Made by a program: the position numbers and the translations under genes
Notes under the pieces: model-generated
Seen by the model: the letters and a program-made list of their open reading frames with translations, nothing else
The model's database searches: none
Told to the model about the DNA's origin: nothing
Assembly: GCA_001464955.1 (NCBI GenBank)
Contig: LNEM01000034.1
Location: forward strand, 18,558 to 82,557
Origin: Rhizobiales bacterium Ga0077537
Lineage (GTDB): Bacteria > Pseudomonadota > Alphaproteobacteria > Rhizobiales > Hyphomicrobiaceae
Direction of reading: 5' to 3'
DNA: 64,000 nucleotides
Shown: positions 1 to 9,656 of the stretch, one piece after another
How the letters are laid out: each line of letters begins with the position of its first letter
Position numbering within the stretch: position 1 is the stretch's first letter

Positions 1-656
1 CCCTTCTTGAAATAATCCGCGTTCTTCACGAAGCGCATGCTTTCGTTGCGCTTCCATTCCGCGAACTTGAAGGGGCCGGTGCCGACCGGCTCCGTGCGCA
101 TCTGCTGGGCGTTCACATGGCAGGGGTACATGGGCGTGTATCCGGCGGCGAGAAGCTGCAGCAGGCCAGGTTGCGGGGCCTTGAGTTCGACCGTGACCTC
201 ATTCGGGCCGTTGCTCGTGACGCCGCTCACATTCTCGAACCACACCTTGCGCGGGTTCTTGCGCAGCTTGTCCCTGGCCGTGCCGAGCAGCAGTTCGAAC
301 GTGCATTTGACGTCCGCCGACGAGAATGGCTTGCCGTCGTGCCACTTCACGCCTTCGCGCAGCTTGAAGGTGAGTTTCGTGTTCGTCGCATCCCACGACC
401 AACTCGTCGCGAGATCCGGAACGATGGTCTCATTGCTGTTGACGGGCTTCGTCTGGTCGAACACGACGAGATTGTTATAGACGCCCATGAAGGGCTCGAT
501 CACCGAATTGGTGGCTTCCTCGAGAATGGATCCGGACGGGGCATTGTCCCGATGATAGACGCGCAGAACGCCGCCGCTCTTCTGTGCAAAAGCGGGCGCA
601 ACATCACTGGCCGTCACGGCGAGAGCCGCAACGGCGCCGATCACGAAAGTTTTCAC
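1..656 (-). CDS. ABC transporter substrate-binding protein, family 5 (peptide/dipeptide type), C-terminus cut off by the window edge
   Basis: Minus-strand translation from GTG at 656: VKTFVIGAVAALAVTASDVAPAFAQKSGGVLRVYHRDN...KLTFKLREGVKWHDGKPFSSADVKCTF...GTGPFKFAEWKRNE; signal peptide and SBP_bac_5 motifs; open to the left edge. Confidence 0.9.
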   Translation of the reverse strand, partial: MKTFVIGAVAALAVTASDVAPAFAQKSGGVLRVYHRDNAPSGSILEEATNSVIEPFMGVYNNLVVFDQTKPVNSNETIVPDLATSWSWDATNTKLTFKLREGVKWHDGKPFSSADVKCTFELLLGTARDKLRKNPRKVWFENVSGVTSNGPNEVTVELKAPQPGLLQLLAAGYTPMYPCHVNAQQMRTEPVGTGPFKFAEWKRNESMRFVKNADYFKK

Positions 657-763
657 GATCGCGTTCCTCCCTGAAATTCTATTTTCCGGCTCTTGATGGC
701 CGTAGACGGATTTTCGACGCGGATTTTTCCGCTTTTCGATCCGATTACCTAAGCACAAAAAAA

Positions 764-792
764 CCGGGCGAATCAAATGCTGATTCACCCGG
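764..792 (-). terminator. Intrinsic terminator downstream of the SDR gene
   Basis: Minus strand CCGGGTGAATCA-GCATT-TGATTCGCCCGG followed by TTTTTTTGTGC. Confidence 0.8.
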
Positions 793-839
793 TCGAAATT
801 GCTGCAATTGCGAGTTTGCGCTGCGAAGCCGCCCGGCGG

Positions 840-1646
840 TCAATCGCCGCCGCGCAACGATGCGCCGCCGTCGACCGGAAGCGCCACGCCGGTAATGAAA
901 TTCGCTTCATCGGAGGCGAGAAACAGACAGGCATTCGCCACATCCCAGGCGGTGCCCATCTTGCGGCGCAGCGGAACGCGGGCGTCGCGGGCGGCGGCCA
1001 CCTCCTCGCGCGTCTTCCCCCACTCGCGGGCGCGGGTGTCGACGGCCATGGGCGTGTCCATCAGGCCCGGCAGAATGATGTTGCAGCGGATGCCGGCCTC
1101 GGCGTTCTGGCGCGCGATCTGCTCGGTGAAGGCGATCATGCCCATCTTCGTCGTCTTGTAGGCGACCGTCGGGTAGGTGCTCGACAATGCGGCCACGGAC
1201 GAGATGGAGAGGATCACGCCCGACTTCTGCTTCTGCATCACGGGAAGCGTGTGCTTCACGGCCATGATGAAGCCGCGCAGATTGATGGCGCTGACGTTGT
1301 CGAAGGCGGCCTCGGTGATCTCGAGCACGTTCTTGTCGCCGCCGGCAAGGCTCACACCGACGTTGTAGTGCAGCACGTCGACCCGGCCCCAGCGGCGAAC
1401 GCATTCGGCAACGGCGGCGGCTAGCGTCGCTTCCTTCGTCACGTCGGCCTGGAAGGCCGCCGCGTCGCCGCCGTCCTTGCGGATCAGCGCCGCCGTTTCC
1501 TCGGCGGAGGCCAGATCACGGTCGACGGAGAACACCCTGGCGCCCTCACGGGCGAAGAGGATGGCCGTGGCGCGGCCGTTGCCCATGCCTTCGCCCGGGC
1601 CCTGGCCGGCGCCGATGACGATGGCGACCTTGTCTTTCATGCGCAT
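840..1646 (-). CDS. SDR family NAD(P)-dependent oxidoreductase
   Basis: Rossmann GAGQGPGEGMGNG, YKTTK active site, C-terminal GVALPVDGGASL. Confidence 0.9.
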   Translation of the reverse strand: MRMKDKVAIVIGAGQGPGEGMGNGRATAILFAREGARVFSVDRDLASAEETAALIRKDGGDAAAFQADVTKEATLAAAVAECVRRWGRVDVLHYNVGVSLAGGDKNVLEITEAAFDNVSAINLRGFIMAVKHTLPVMQKQKSGVILSISSVAALSSTYPTVAYKTTKMGMIAFTEQIARQNAEAGIRCNIILPGLMDTPMAVDTRAREWGKTREEVAAARDARVPLRRKMGTAWDVANACLFLASDEANFITGVALPVDGGASLRGGD

Positions 1647-1656
1647 TGGTGGCTCC

Positions 1657-2214
1657 TCAGTACATCGGTTTCTCGAGCGGGAACTTGTCGAGATAGGGCT
1701 GATAGTCGGGCTCCACGTCGATGCGCATCGAGCCGAGGTAGCGGACGACGGCGTTGTAGAACGCCATGGTGATCACGAGGTCGGTCAGGCACTCGTTGTC
1801 GAAGTGCTTCTGGAGCGCGGCGAAGGTGTCGTCGGTCACGGCGAGGCCGTTGGTGATCTCGCCGGCTGCCTTCACGATCAGGAGGGCGACCGGCTCGAGG
1901 CTCGACGCCTCGCCCTTGCAGGCCGCGATCACGCCGCGGATGTCGTCCTCGCTGACGCCGAAGTCCTGGCCGATCTTGACGTGGTGCGACCACTCGTAGG
2001 GCGCCTGGGTGATCCAGCCGACCGCGAGGATGGCGATTTCGCGCAGTCGCGGATCGAGGCGGCTCTTGTGGCGGATGTAGCCGCCGAGGCCCTGGAAGGC
2101 GCGCGTGGCGCCGGGGCTGTGGGTCATGCACTTGAAGAGCGTGATCTCGCGGGCGAGCAGCGACTGCTGGTCCTCCGGCAGGTCGGCTTTCTCGCGGTAG
2201 GGCAGGCGGGCCAT
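1657..2214 (-). CDS. Carboxymuconolactone decarboxylase (CMD/AhpD-like) family protein
   Basis: 185 aa; LREIAILAVGWITQAPYEWSHHVKIGQDFGVSEDDI is CMD-like. Confidence 0.85.
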   Translation of the reverse strand: MARLPYREKADLPEDQQSLLAREITLFKCMTHSPGATRAFQGLGGYIRHKSRLDPRLREIAILAVGWITQAPYEWSHHVKIGQDFGVSEDDIRGVIAACKGEASSLEPVALLIVKAAGEITNGLAVTDDTFAALQKHFDNECLTDLVITMAFYNAVVRYLGSMRIDVEPDYQPYLDKFPLEKPMY

Positions 2215-2240
2215 GGCGTTCTCCTCCGGCTGTTGCCGTT

Positions 2241-3062
2241 CTATTCGTTGCGGCTCTCGCGCTCGGGCGCCTGCAGGGTGACGCCGCCGTCGACGACCAG
2301 CACCTGGCCGGTGATGTAGCGGGCGTGGTCCGACATCAGGAAGCGGACGGCGTGGCCTATGTCCCAGCCGGTGCCCTCGACGCCGAGGGTGGAGGCCTTG
2401 CGGCGGGCGTCGCGGGCCTCGACGCTCATGCCGTTGCCGCGGGCGTAGACCATCGGCGTGTAGACGGGGCCCGGGGCGACGCAGTTGACGCGGATGCCGT
2501 CACGGCCGTGATCCACGGCCATCGCCTGGGTGAGGCCGATCACGGCGGCCTTGGTGGTCGTGTAGATCGTGAGGCCGCGCGGGCGGAGCGCCGAGATCGA
2601 GGAGATGTTGACGATCGCGCCGCGGCCGGCCGTCTGCTTCATGGCCGGGATGGCGTGCTTCGCGGTCAGGAACATCACCTCGACGTTGACCTGCATCATG
2701 CGCTGCCAGGTCTCCTGCGGCTCGTCGACGACGGTGCCTTTCGAGGAGATGCCGATGTTGTTGTCGAGGAAGTCGAGGCGACCCCAGCGGTCGACGGCGG
2801 CCTCGACCATGCGCTTGCATTCGGCGGGCTTCGTCAGGTCGCCGCTGTGGGCCTCGGCGGTGCCGCCAGCCTCGCGGATCATGGCGACGGTGCGCTCGGC
2901 GAGGGCGAGGTCGGCGTCGACGACGAGCACGCGGGTGCCGGCGTTGGCGAGCAGGATCGAGGCCGCGCGGCCGTTGCCGATGCCATCACCGACCGCGCCG
3001 CCGCCGGCAACGATGGCCACCTTGTCGCGAAGGCCGGGGTCGTCGGGGATCTGGAATGTCAT
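2241..3062 (-). CDS. SDR family oxidoreductase
   Basis: GGGAVGDGIGNGRA, NNIGISS, YTTTKAAVIGL, YITGQVLVVDGG. Confidence 0.9.
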   Translation of the reverse strand: MTFQIPDDPGLRDKVAIVAGGGAVGDGIGNGRAASILLANAGTRVLVVDADLALAERTVAMIREAGGTAEAHSGDLTKPAECKRMVEAAVDRWGRLDFLDNNIGISSKGTVVDEPQETWQRMMQVNVEVMFLTAKHAIPAMKQTAGRGAIVNISSISALRPRGLTIYTTTKAAVIGLTQAMAVDHGRDGIRVNCVAPGPVYTPMVYARGNGMSVEARDARRKASTLGVEGTGWDIGHAVRFLMSDHARYITGQVLVVDGGVTLQAPERESRNE

Positions 3063-3142
3063 GAACGCGTCCTCTCGGTCGTACCGCTACAGCGCCAGGC
3101 CCGCGGCCCCGCTCACCCGATCGCGAGCGAGACCGCTACGGC

Positions 3143-3934
3143 TCAGCGGCCCTGGAAGTTGGCGACGCGGCGCTCGGCCACCGAGCGGACGCCTTCCTTG
3201 AAGTCCTCGGACTTGCGGAGTTCGCTCTGAATCGCGAGTTCGTGGTCAGTCTGGGCCTTGATGGCGTCGGCGAGGCCAGCGCGTAGCGTGGCGCGTGTTG
3301 CGACCACTGCGAGCGGCGCGCTTTCCGAGATCTCCTTGGCCAGCGCAATCGCGGCCGAACGCACCTCGGCGAGCGGCACCAGCATGTCGGCGAGGCCGAT
3401 CTTCACGGCCTCTTCGCCGTTGAGACGGCGGCCGGTGTACATCATGAGCGCCGACTGCTGCGGTCCGATGAGGCGGGGCAGCGTGTGCGTCAGGCCGAAG
3501 CCCGGATGGAAGCCTAGGCGGGTGAAGTTCGCGGAGAAGCGACCTTCGGAGCAGGTGACGCGGAAATCCGGCACCAGCGCGAGGCCGAGACCGCCGCCGA
3601 TGGCCGGGCCCTGTATGGCGCCGACGATGGGCTTCTTCGTGCGGAACAGGCGGACGGCTTCCTGATAGAGGTGGCCGCCCATCTGGTTCTCGTTCGGGCG
3701 GTTGCCGTCCTTGTCGAGCTTGGAGCCGTCACCGAAGTTGGCGCCGGCGCAGAAGGCCTTGCCCTCGGCGCAGAGCACGCCCGCGCGGACGTTGATGTCC
3801 TTGTCGAAGCCCTCGAACGCGTCGGCGATCTGCTTGATCAGCGACATGTCGAAGAAGTTGTGCGGCGGGCGGCGGATCTCGACGATGCCGACGTGGCCCT
3901 CGGTCGTGACGGCGATATCGGTGAACTGGGTCAT
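3143..3934 (-). CDS. Enoyl-CoA hydratase/isomerase family protein
   Basis: MTQFTDIAVTTEGHVGIVEIRRPPHNFFD...GKAFCAGANF...IGGGLGLALVPDFR; start chosen at internal ATG 3934 rather than the ORF start 4033. Confidence 0.9.
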   Translation of the reverse strand: MTQFTDIAVTTEGHVGIVEIRRPPHNFFDMSLIKQIADAFEGFDKDINVRAGVLCAEGKAFCAGANFGDGSKLDKDGNRPNENQMGGHLYQEAVRLFRTKKPIVGAIQGPAIGGGLGLALVPDFRVTCSEGRFSANFTRLGFHPGFGLTHTLPRLIGPQQSALMMYTGRRLNGEEAVKIGLADMLVPLAEVRSAAIALAKEISESAPLAVVATRATLRAGLADAIKAQTDHELAIQSELRKSEDFKEGVRSVAERRVANFQGR

Positions 3935-3978
3935 GTGTCTCTCCTTTTTCGCCCCGCCCCTGAGCGCTCGGCGCGTGC

Positions 3979-4118
3979 GGGGAAAGGGTCGGGGTGAGGG
4001 GCTGCAAAACGATGCGGGCTTCAGGATTGCCACGCGGGTGGATCAATTGGGGTGGGAAGCAAGCTGCTGCCCCTCACCCTAACCCTCTCCCCATTGCAGT
4101 GCAGGAATGGGGAGAGGG
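3979..4118. repeat. Composite triple-arm inverted repeat (copy 1)
   Basis: GGGGAAAGGGTCGGGGTGAGGGGCTGC (3979-4005) is nearly complementary to 4066-4092; the latter overlaps a perfect local hairpin CCCTCTCCCCATT/AATGGGGAGAGGG (4083-4095/4106-4118). Confidence 0.85.
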
Positions 4119-4130
4119 GACGAGCATGCC

Positions 4131-6296
4131 TCAGGTCGTCACCTTCACGATGAGGGCGTCGGCGATGGTCGCGCCCTGGCCCTCGGCGTGAACGATGACC
4201 GGGTTGAGGTCGATCTCGGCGATGGTATCGGCGTGGTCGGCGGCGAGTTGCGACAGCTTCACGATCATGTCGACGAGGGCCGCGCGGTCGGCTGCGGGCT
4301 GACCGCGGACAGGACCGAGCAATGCCGCGCCCTTGAGGCGCGCGATCATGGCCTCGGCGTCGGGCGGCGAGATCGGCACCGGCGAGAACACCACGTCCTT
4401 CAAGACCTCGACGTGGATACCGCCGAGGCCCAGCATGAGCATGGGACCGAAGTGGGGATCGCGATTGATGCCCAGAATGACCTCGCGGCCCCTGGCGGCC
4501 ATGGGCTGGACGAGAACACCTTCCACATGAGCGTCGGGCGCGTAGGCCCTGGCGGCCGCGAAAATGCGGTCGTAGGCGGCGGCGACAGTGTCCGGTGTCG
4601 CGAGGCCCAGCGCTACGGCGCCAGCCTCGGTCTTGTGGAGGATGTCGGGCGACTGGACCTTCAGGGCTACCGGGCCGGCGATGGCGCGGGCGGCGTCGAG
4701 GGCTGCGTCGCGCGTCGTAACGAGGCGCTCCTGCGAGCCGCCACCGAGGCCGAGGCCGTAAGCCGCGAGCACGGGTTTCGCCGCCGCTTCCGTCAGCACC
4801 GGCCCCGCCTTCGCGAGCAGCGACGAGGCCTGCTCCTGAGCGTTCGCGGAGGCGGTGTGCACGACCGGCGTCTTCAGGAAGCGCTCGCGATGGGCCGACC
4901 AGTCGGCCATGTGGCGCAAGGTCGAGACGCAGCTCTGCATGTTGGTGAAAAACGGGAAGCCGGCGCCGGTCACGATCTCGACCGACCGCTGAGCCGGGAG
5001 CGTGTAGCTCCACATCATGATCGGCTTCGTCGACGCCGCCTTCAGCTCGGCGAGCTTGTCGACCTCCTGCTCGAGAGTGTGGGCGCTGCGCGCGCTCATC
5101 ACGCAGACGACCGCGTCGATCACCGGCGAGGACGCCACGTGGCTCGCCATGCCCGCATAGCCGAGCTGGCGGATCGCTTGCGCCGTGCCGTCGACCGGGT
5201 TCTGCGAGGTGCCGTAGGGCGGGAGCAGCGGATCGATGCGGGCGCGGGTCGCGGCGTCGAGGGTCGGCACTTCGAGGCCGGCGCCCATGCACGCGTCCGC
5301 CATCCAGCCGCCGCCGCCGCCCGAGCCCGTGCAGATGCCGATGCGGCGGCCGGCCGGCATACGGCCCTTCCAGGCGAGGAAGCCCTGGGCGATGTCGACC
5401 ATCTCCTCGGTGTGGGTGCCCTCGATGAGGCCGTAGCGCTGGCTCAGCGCCTGGAACGAGGCGTAGGAGCCGGCGAGAGCCGCCGTGTGGGAGGCTGCGG
5501 CGCGGGCACCGGCGTCGGTCTTGCCGATCTTGTTGACGATCAGCGGGATGCCGGCGCGCAACGCCTTCTCGGCGGCGCGCTTGAAGGTCGCCGGGGACTT
5601 GATGTCCTCGATCAGCAGGCAGAACGCGTCGGTCTTGCCGGCGTCGATCAGGTGCTCGACGATCTCGAAGGTCTCGAGGCAGGCTTCGTTGCCGGTCGTC
5701 ACGACGTAGTCGAACGCCATCTCCTTCGGACGGCCGCGGTCGTAGAACGCGAAGCCCATGCCGCCCGACTGGGCGATCACCGCGACGCGGCCACGGCCGC
5801 CGCCGGCGGGAACGAGTGGTCCGGCTCCGGGCGCGACGGTCGGGGAGAACGTCGGGCAGAAATTCTCGGCCGTGGAGGCATGGCCCTCGCAGTTGGGGCC
5901 CGTCACGGCCATGCCGTAGCGGCGGGCGACAGCCGCAATCTCGGCTTGCATGGCGCGGCCGGTCTCGCCGGATTCCTCGGCGAAACCCGACGACAGGATG
6001 ATGGCCGCCTTGACTCCGGCCTCTCCGCAGCGGGCCAGTTCCTCGGCGACGAACTTGCCCGGAATGATCAACACGGCGCAGTCGACGCGCTCCGGGCATT
6101 CGGCGATCGATGCGTAGGCCTTGAGGCCCTGCACCTCGGCGTGGCTGCGGCTGATCGGATAGATGCGGCCCTTGTAGGGGTGGGCGAGCATCGTCTCCAG
6201 GATGCGGCCGCGCAGGCCCTGGCCGGCCGGCGCGGCGCCGATCACGGCAACGCTGCGGGGGCTCAACAAAGCCCCGATGTGAGTCGTCGTCTGCAT
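4131..6296 (-). CDS. NDP-forming acyl-CoA synthetase/ligase (CoA-binding + succinyl-CoA ligase-like + ATP-grasp)
   Basis: 721 aa; LLSPRSVAVIGAAPAGQGLRGRILETML, IAQSGGMGFAFYD, ATP-grasp GPVALKVQSPDILHKTEAGAVALGL. Confidence 0.9.
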   Translation of the reverse strand: MQTTTHIGALLSPRSVAVIGAAPAGQGLRGRILETMLAHPYKGRIYPISRSHAEVQGLKAYASIAECPERVDCAVLIIPGKFVAEELARCGEAGVKAAIILSSGFAEESGETGRAMQAEIAAVARRYGMAVTGPNCEGHASTAENFCPTFSPTVAPGAGPLVPAGGGRGRVAVIAQSGGMGFAFYDRGRPKEMAFDYVVTTGNEACLETFEIVEHLIDAGKTDAFCLLIEDIKSPATFKRAAEKALRAGIPLIVNKIGKTDAGARAAASHTAALAGSYASFQALSQRYGLIEGTHTEEMVDIAQGFLAWKGRMPAGRRIGICTGSGGGGGWMADACMGAGLEVPTLDAATRARIDPLLPPYGTSQNPVDGTAQAIRQLGYAGMASHVASSPVIDAVVCVMSARSAHTLEQEVDKLAELKAASTKPIMMWSYTLPAQRSVEIVTGAGFPFFTNMQSCVSTLRHMADWSAHRERFLKTPVVHTASANAQEQASSLLAKAGPVLTEAAAKPVLAAYGLGLGGGSQERLVTTRDAALDAARAIAGPVALKVQSPDILHKTEAGAVALGLATPDTVAAAYDRIFAAARAYAPDAHVEGVLVQPMAARGREVILGINRDPHFGPMLMLGLGGIHVEVLKDVVFSPVPISPPDAEAMIARLKGAALLGPVRGQPAADRAALVDMIVKLSQLAADHADTIAEIDLNPVIVHAEGQGATIADALIVKVTT

Positions 6297-6301
6297 CGGG
6301 A

Positions 6302-7474
6302 TCAGCGCCCCCTCAGGCCGAGACCGGCCGCGATGATGCCACGCAGCACCTCGGTGGTGCCGCCCTGGATGGTGAGCTTCGGCGCGATCGTGGTGGCGAA
6401 GGCGAGCTGCTCCTCGAAGGCGACGCGGTTGGCGAGGTCCTCGGGCTCGGCGAAGGCCGCGATCTCGCGCACCTTGTGCGGCAGCTTCTGCTCCCAGAGC
6501 GTGCCGAGGTCCTTGACGACCGAGCCCTCGACCACCGGCTCCTTGCCCGCTTGCAGCATGCCGTTCACGGAGACCGACATGCGGCGCAGCGTATGCAGCT
6601 GGGCGACCAGACGGCCCAGGCCCTCGGCGGCGCGCAGGTCCGGCTTCTCGCCGAGAACGCGGACGAGTTCGATCATCACCTGGAAGGTCTCGAGGAAGCG
6701 CTCGGGACCGCTCCTCTCGTAGGCGAGTTCGCTGGTCGCCTGCTTCCAGGCGCCGTCGATCTCCCCGAGCAGGTGGCTGTCGGGCATGAAGGCGTCCTCG
6801 AAGACGACCTCGTTGAACTCATGCAAGCCCGAGAGCTGGATGATCGGGTTGCAGGAGATACCCTTGGTGTTCTTCATGTCGACAAGGAAGGACGTCAGGC
6901 CGTGACGGCGGTTTTCCTTCGTAGGGGCGGACGTGCGGAAAATGGCGATCAGGTAGTCGGCGCGGTGGGCGTTGGACGTCCAGATCTTCGAGCCGTTGAT
7001 CAAGTAGCCGCCGTCGACCTTGGTCGCCTTCGTCTTGGCTGCGAACAGGTCGGAGCCCGAGCCGGGCTCGCTCATGCCGATGCCGAAGCAGCACTCGCCG
7101 CGACAGATGCGCGGCAGGATGTCCATCTTGATGTCTTCGTTGGCGTACTTGAGGAGCGTCGGGCCGGACTGGCGGTCGGCCGTGAAGAACACCCGCGTCG
7201 GGGCGTTGGCGACGCGGAACTCCTCGGTCACGACGTAGCGTTCGAGGAAGGTGCGCTCGTGGCCGCCGTACTTCTTCGGCCACGTCAGGCCGATCCAGCC
7301 CTTCTCGCCGACCTTCCTCGCGAACTCGTAGTTGAAGGCCTCGTCGCGACCGACGGCGTTCGGATCCCAGGTGCCGGCGGCGATCTCCTGCTTGACGAAG
7401 GAGCGCACTTCCTTGCGCAGGTCCTCGCAGACCTTGGGGAGGCGGATCGGATCGAAGTTCAGGGCGGTTGTCAT
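6302..7474 (-). CDS. Acyl-CoA dehydrogenase
   Basis: GWIGLTWPKKYGGHERT, CFGIGMSEPGSGSDLFA, C-terminal IQGGTTEVLRGIIA. Confidence 0.93.
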   Translation of the reverse strand: MTTALNFDPIRLPKVCEDLRKEVRSFVKQEIAAGTWDPNAVGRDEAFNYEFARKVGEKGWIGLTWPKKYGGHERTFLERYVVTEEFRVANAPTRVFFTADRQSGPTLLKYANEDIKMDILPRICRGECCFGIGMSEPGSGSDLFAAKTKATKVDGGYLINGSKIWTSNAHRADYLIAIFRTSAPTKENRRHGLTSFLVDMKNTKGISCNPIIQLSGLHEFNEVVFEDAFMPDSHLLGEIDGAWKQATSELAYERSGPERFLETFQVMIELVRVLGEKPDLRAAEGLGRLVAQLHTLRRMSVSVNGMLQAGKEPVVEGSVVKDLGTLWEQKLPHKVREIAAFAEPEDLANRVAFEEQLAFATTIAPKLTIQGGTTEVLRGIIAAGLGLRGR

Positions 7475-7518
7475 GGGCGGTCTCGGCTTCTCCCTCTCGC
7501 CGCGCTCTGCACTTGCAC

Positions 7519-7655
7519 GGGGAGAGGGTCGGGGTGAGGGGCGGCGGTCCCGCGGGACTTGCGGGGGTGAGCCTTTGGATCATCTCAGGTTCGGAGCCGG
7601 TGGCCGCCCCTCACCCTGACCCTCTCCCCATCGAAGCGCAGCCGATGGGGAGAGG
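7519..7655. repeat. Composite triple-arm inverted repeat (copy 2)
   Basis: GGGGAGAGGGTCGGGGTGAGGGGCGGC (7519-7545) complementary at 26/27 positions to 7603-7629; overlapping local hairpin CCTCTCCCCATCG/CGATGGGGAGAGG (7621-7633/7643-7655). Confidence 0.9.
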
Positions 7656-7668
7656 GGACGAACTCGGT

Positions 7669-8778
7669 TCAGCGCGAGGCGACGAGGGGCCAGAGTTCGT
7701 CGGCGCCGGCGGCCGCCACGCGGTTGCCGAGGTCGACGGCCCATTGGCTTTCGTTGCCGAAATCATCACGCCACGTGAGCAGCGCGCGGGTGTAGCGGTG
7801 AAGGATGTGCTCCTTCGTGTAACCGATGGCGCCGTGCACCTGATGCGCGATCGCGGCCCCTTCGGTCGCCGCTTCGGCGGAGCGGATGCGGGCGGCGGCG
7901 GCTTCGAGGTAGATGCCGGGGGCGGCGAGGCTCTGGGCGTTGGCAATGGCGTCGGCGGCAGAGGTGGCGGCCGTCGTCGCCGCCGCGCTCTCGCCCGCAA
8001 GGCGCGCGAGGTTGTGCTGCACCGCCTGGAACTTGCTGATGGTCTTCTCGAAGGCGACGCGCTCGCCCGAATACTTCACCGACAGCGCGAGGATCGCCTC
8101 CAGCGCGCCGGCCGTCGCGAGGCTGCGGACGGTCGCGCCCATCACCATCAGCGCTTCCTTGCCGATGCCGGTCGCCGCTGCCGAGCCGACGGGGCGGGCG
8201 TTTTCAAGAGCGACCTCGTAGATCGTATCGCCGGCAATGCCGCGCATCTCCGAGAGGCGGGCTGACGCGGCCGCGACCAGAGCGACGACCGCGCCGTTCT
8301 TCCCCTCGGCGAGGACCGCGAAATGGGCGGCGTCACGGGCAAAGGGGACGCCGCGCGCGCGGCCGGAGATCGAGCCGTCGGCCTTCATCGTGAAGGTGTC
8401 GCGGGGGCGCATGGGCAAGGGCACCATCATGCCGGCCGGCGAGGCGAGCTTCGCCGTCGAGAGGAGCCAGCCGGCAAGCAGCGTCTCGGCGATCGGCACC
8501 GGCGCGGCGTAACGGCCGGCCGCCAGGATGACTTCGAAGCCGTCGGCGATTGCTGCACCCGCGCCGCCCAGATCGTCCGGCACCCACGCGAGGGTCAGGC
8601 CGTTCTCCTCGAGCGCCTGCCAGAGCGGAGCCTTCCAGGCCGCGTCCTTGGCCGCGTTGACGGTTTGCGGATCGGCCAGATCGGCAAAGATGCGTGCGGC
8701 CGTCTCGGCAACGATATTGTCGCTCTCGCTCAAGGACTGCTCCCGTGAAAACAGGCTGCTTCGGTGCGCCGAACGCAT
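7669..8778 (-). CDS. Acyl-CoA dehydrogenase family protein (second subunit or paralog)
   Basis: WVPDDLGGAGAAIADGFEVILAAGRYAAPVPIAET; HQVHGAIGYTKEHILHRYTRAL; the true start may be about 50 nt inside the ORF. Confidence 0.85.
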   Translation of the reverse strand: MRSAHRSSLFSREQSLSESDNIVAETAARIFADLADPQTVNAAKDAAWKAPLWQALEENGLTLAWVPDDLGGAGAAIADGFEVILAAGRYAAPVPIAETLLAGWLLSTAKLASPAGMMVPLPMRPRDTFTMKADGSISGRARGVPFARDAAHFAVLAEGKNGAVVALVAAASARLSEMRGIAGDTIYEVALENARPVGSAAATGIGKEALMVMGATVRSLATAGALEAILALSVKYSGERVAFEKTISKFQAVQHNLARLAGESAAATTAATSAADAIANAQSLAAPGIYLEAAAARIRSAEAATEGAAIAHQVHGAIGYTKEHILHRYTRALLTWRDDFGNESQWAVDLGNRVAAAGADELWPLVASR

Positions 8779-8870
8779 ACCGGCAGCTCGACTTGTCCGG
8801 ACTTGTCTCGGCGACGAGTCCTAGACCCTCGGATGGCGGACGACAAGGGTGCGTCCACCGGGGGGTGGGG

Positions 8871-9647
8871 TCAAGCCGGGGGCTGCGGCGCGAGATCGGA
8901 CGCGAACCCCGCGATGGCGTCGATGACCGTCGCCTCGTGATCGCGATGGGGGGAATGGCCGCAGCGGCGCAGCACCAGCCGCCGGGGGTGCACCGGGGCC
9001 GCGGCCTCGATGGCGTCGAGTTGGGCGAGGGTGCCGTACTCGTCGTCCTCGCCTTGTATGAGGAGCGTCGGCACGGCGAGCCGGCTGCACTCGGGCCCGA
9101 GTGACCAGGTGCGAAAGCGCGGCTCCAGCCAGATCCGCGACCAGCCGAGGAACGCGTCGTCCACATGGTCGTGGTGGCGGGCGAGGCGTTCGCGGAGGTC
9201 GGTCGCCTCGTAGGCCTCCGTGATGCGGGCGATGCTCGCCTGCGACACCGTCTCGACGAAGACGTGCGGCGCCATCAGCACGGCGCCGGCCGTGCGGTCC
9301 GGATGCTCCGCCGCGAACACGAGGGCGATCGAGGCACCGTCCGAATGGCCGATCAGGATGGGGCGCTCGATGGCGAAGCGATCGAGAAGGGCTGGCAGGA
9401 CGTCGAGCGCTTCACGGTGCATGAAGTCCGGCTGGCGGGGGCCGGCGAGTGGAGCGGACCGGCCGTAGCCGCGGCGGGAATAGACGAACGCCGGGCAGCC
9501 GAGACGGCGGGCGACCTTGTCAGGGAAATCACGCCAGAGAGCGACGCAGCCGAGCCCCTCGTGCAGGAACACCAGCCACGGACGACCGGCCGCACCGGGA
9601 ATGATCCGGGTTTCGATCGACACGCCGTGGATGTCGGTCAGCGGCAT
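8871..9647 (-). CDS. Alpha/beta hydrolase
   Basis: WLVFLHEGLGCVALWRDFPDKVARRLG, LIGHSDGASIAL, GHSPHRDHE. Confidence 0.9.
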   Translation of the reverse strand: MPLTDIHGVSIETRIIPGAAGRPWLVFLHEGLGCVALWRDFPDKVARRLGCPAFVYSRRGYGRSAPLAGPRQPDFMHREALDVLPALLDRFAIERPILIGHSDGASIALVFAAEHPDRTAGAVLMAPHVFVETVSQASIARITEAYEATDLRERLARHHDHVDDAFLGWSRIWLEPRFRTWSLGPECSRLAVPTLLIQGEDDEYGTLAQLDAIEAAAPVHPRRLVLRRCGHSPHRDHEATVIDAIAGFASDLAPQPPA

Positions 9648-9656
9648 GGCAGCGTC

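Noticed and set aside
4107-6722. 871-aa plus-strand ORF
   Set aside because: Antisense to the NDP-forming acyl-CoA ligase; composition typical of a GC-rich shadow frame.
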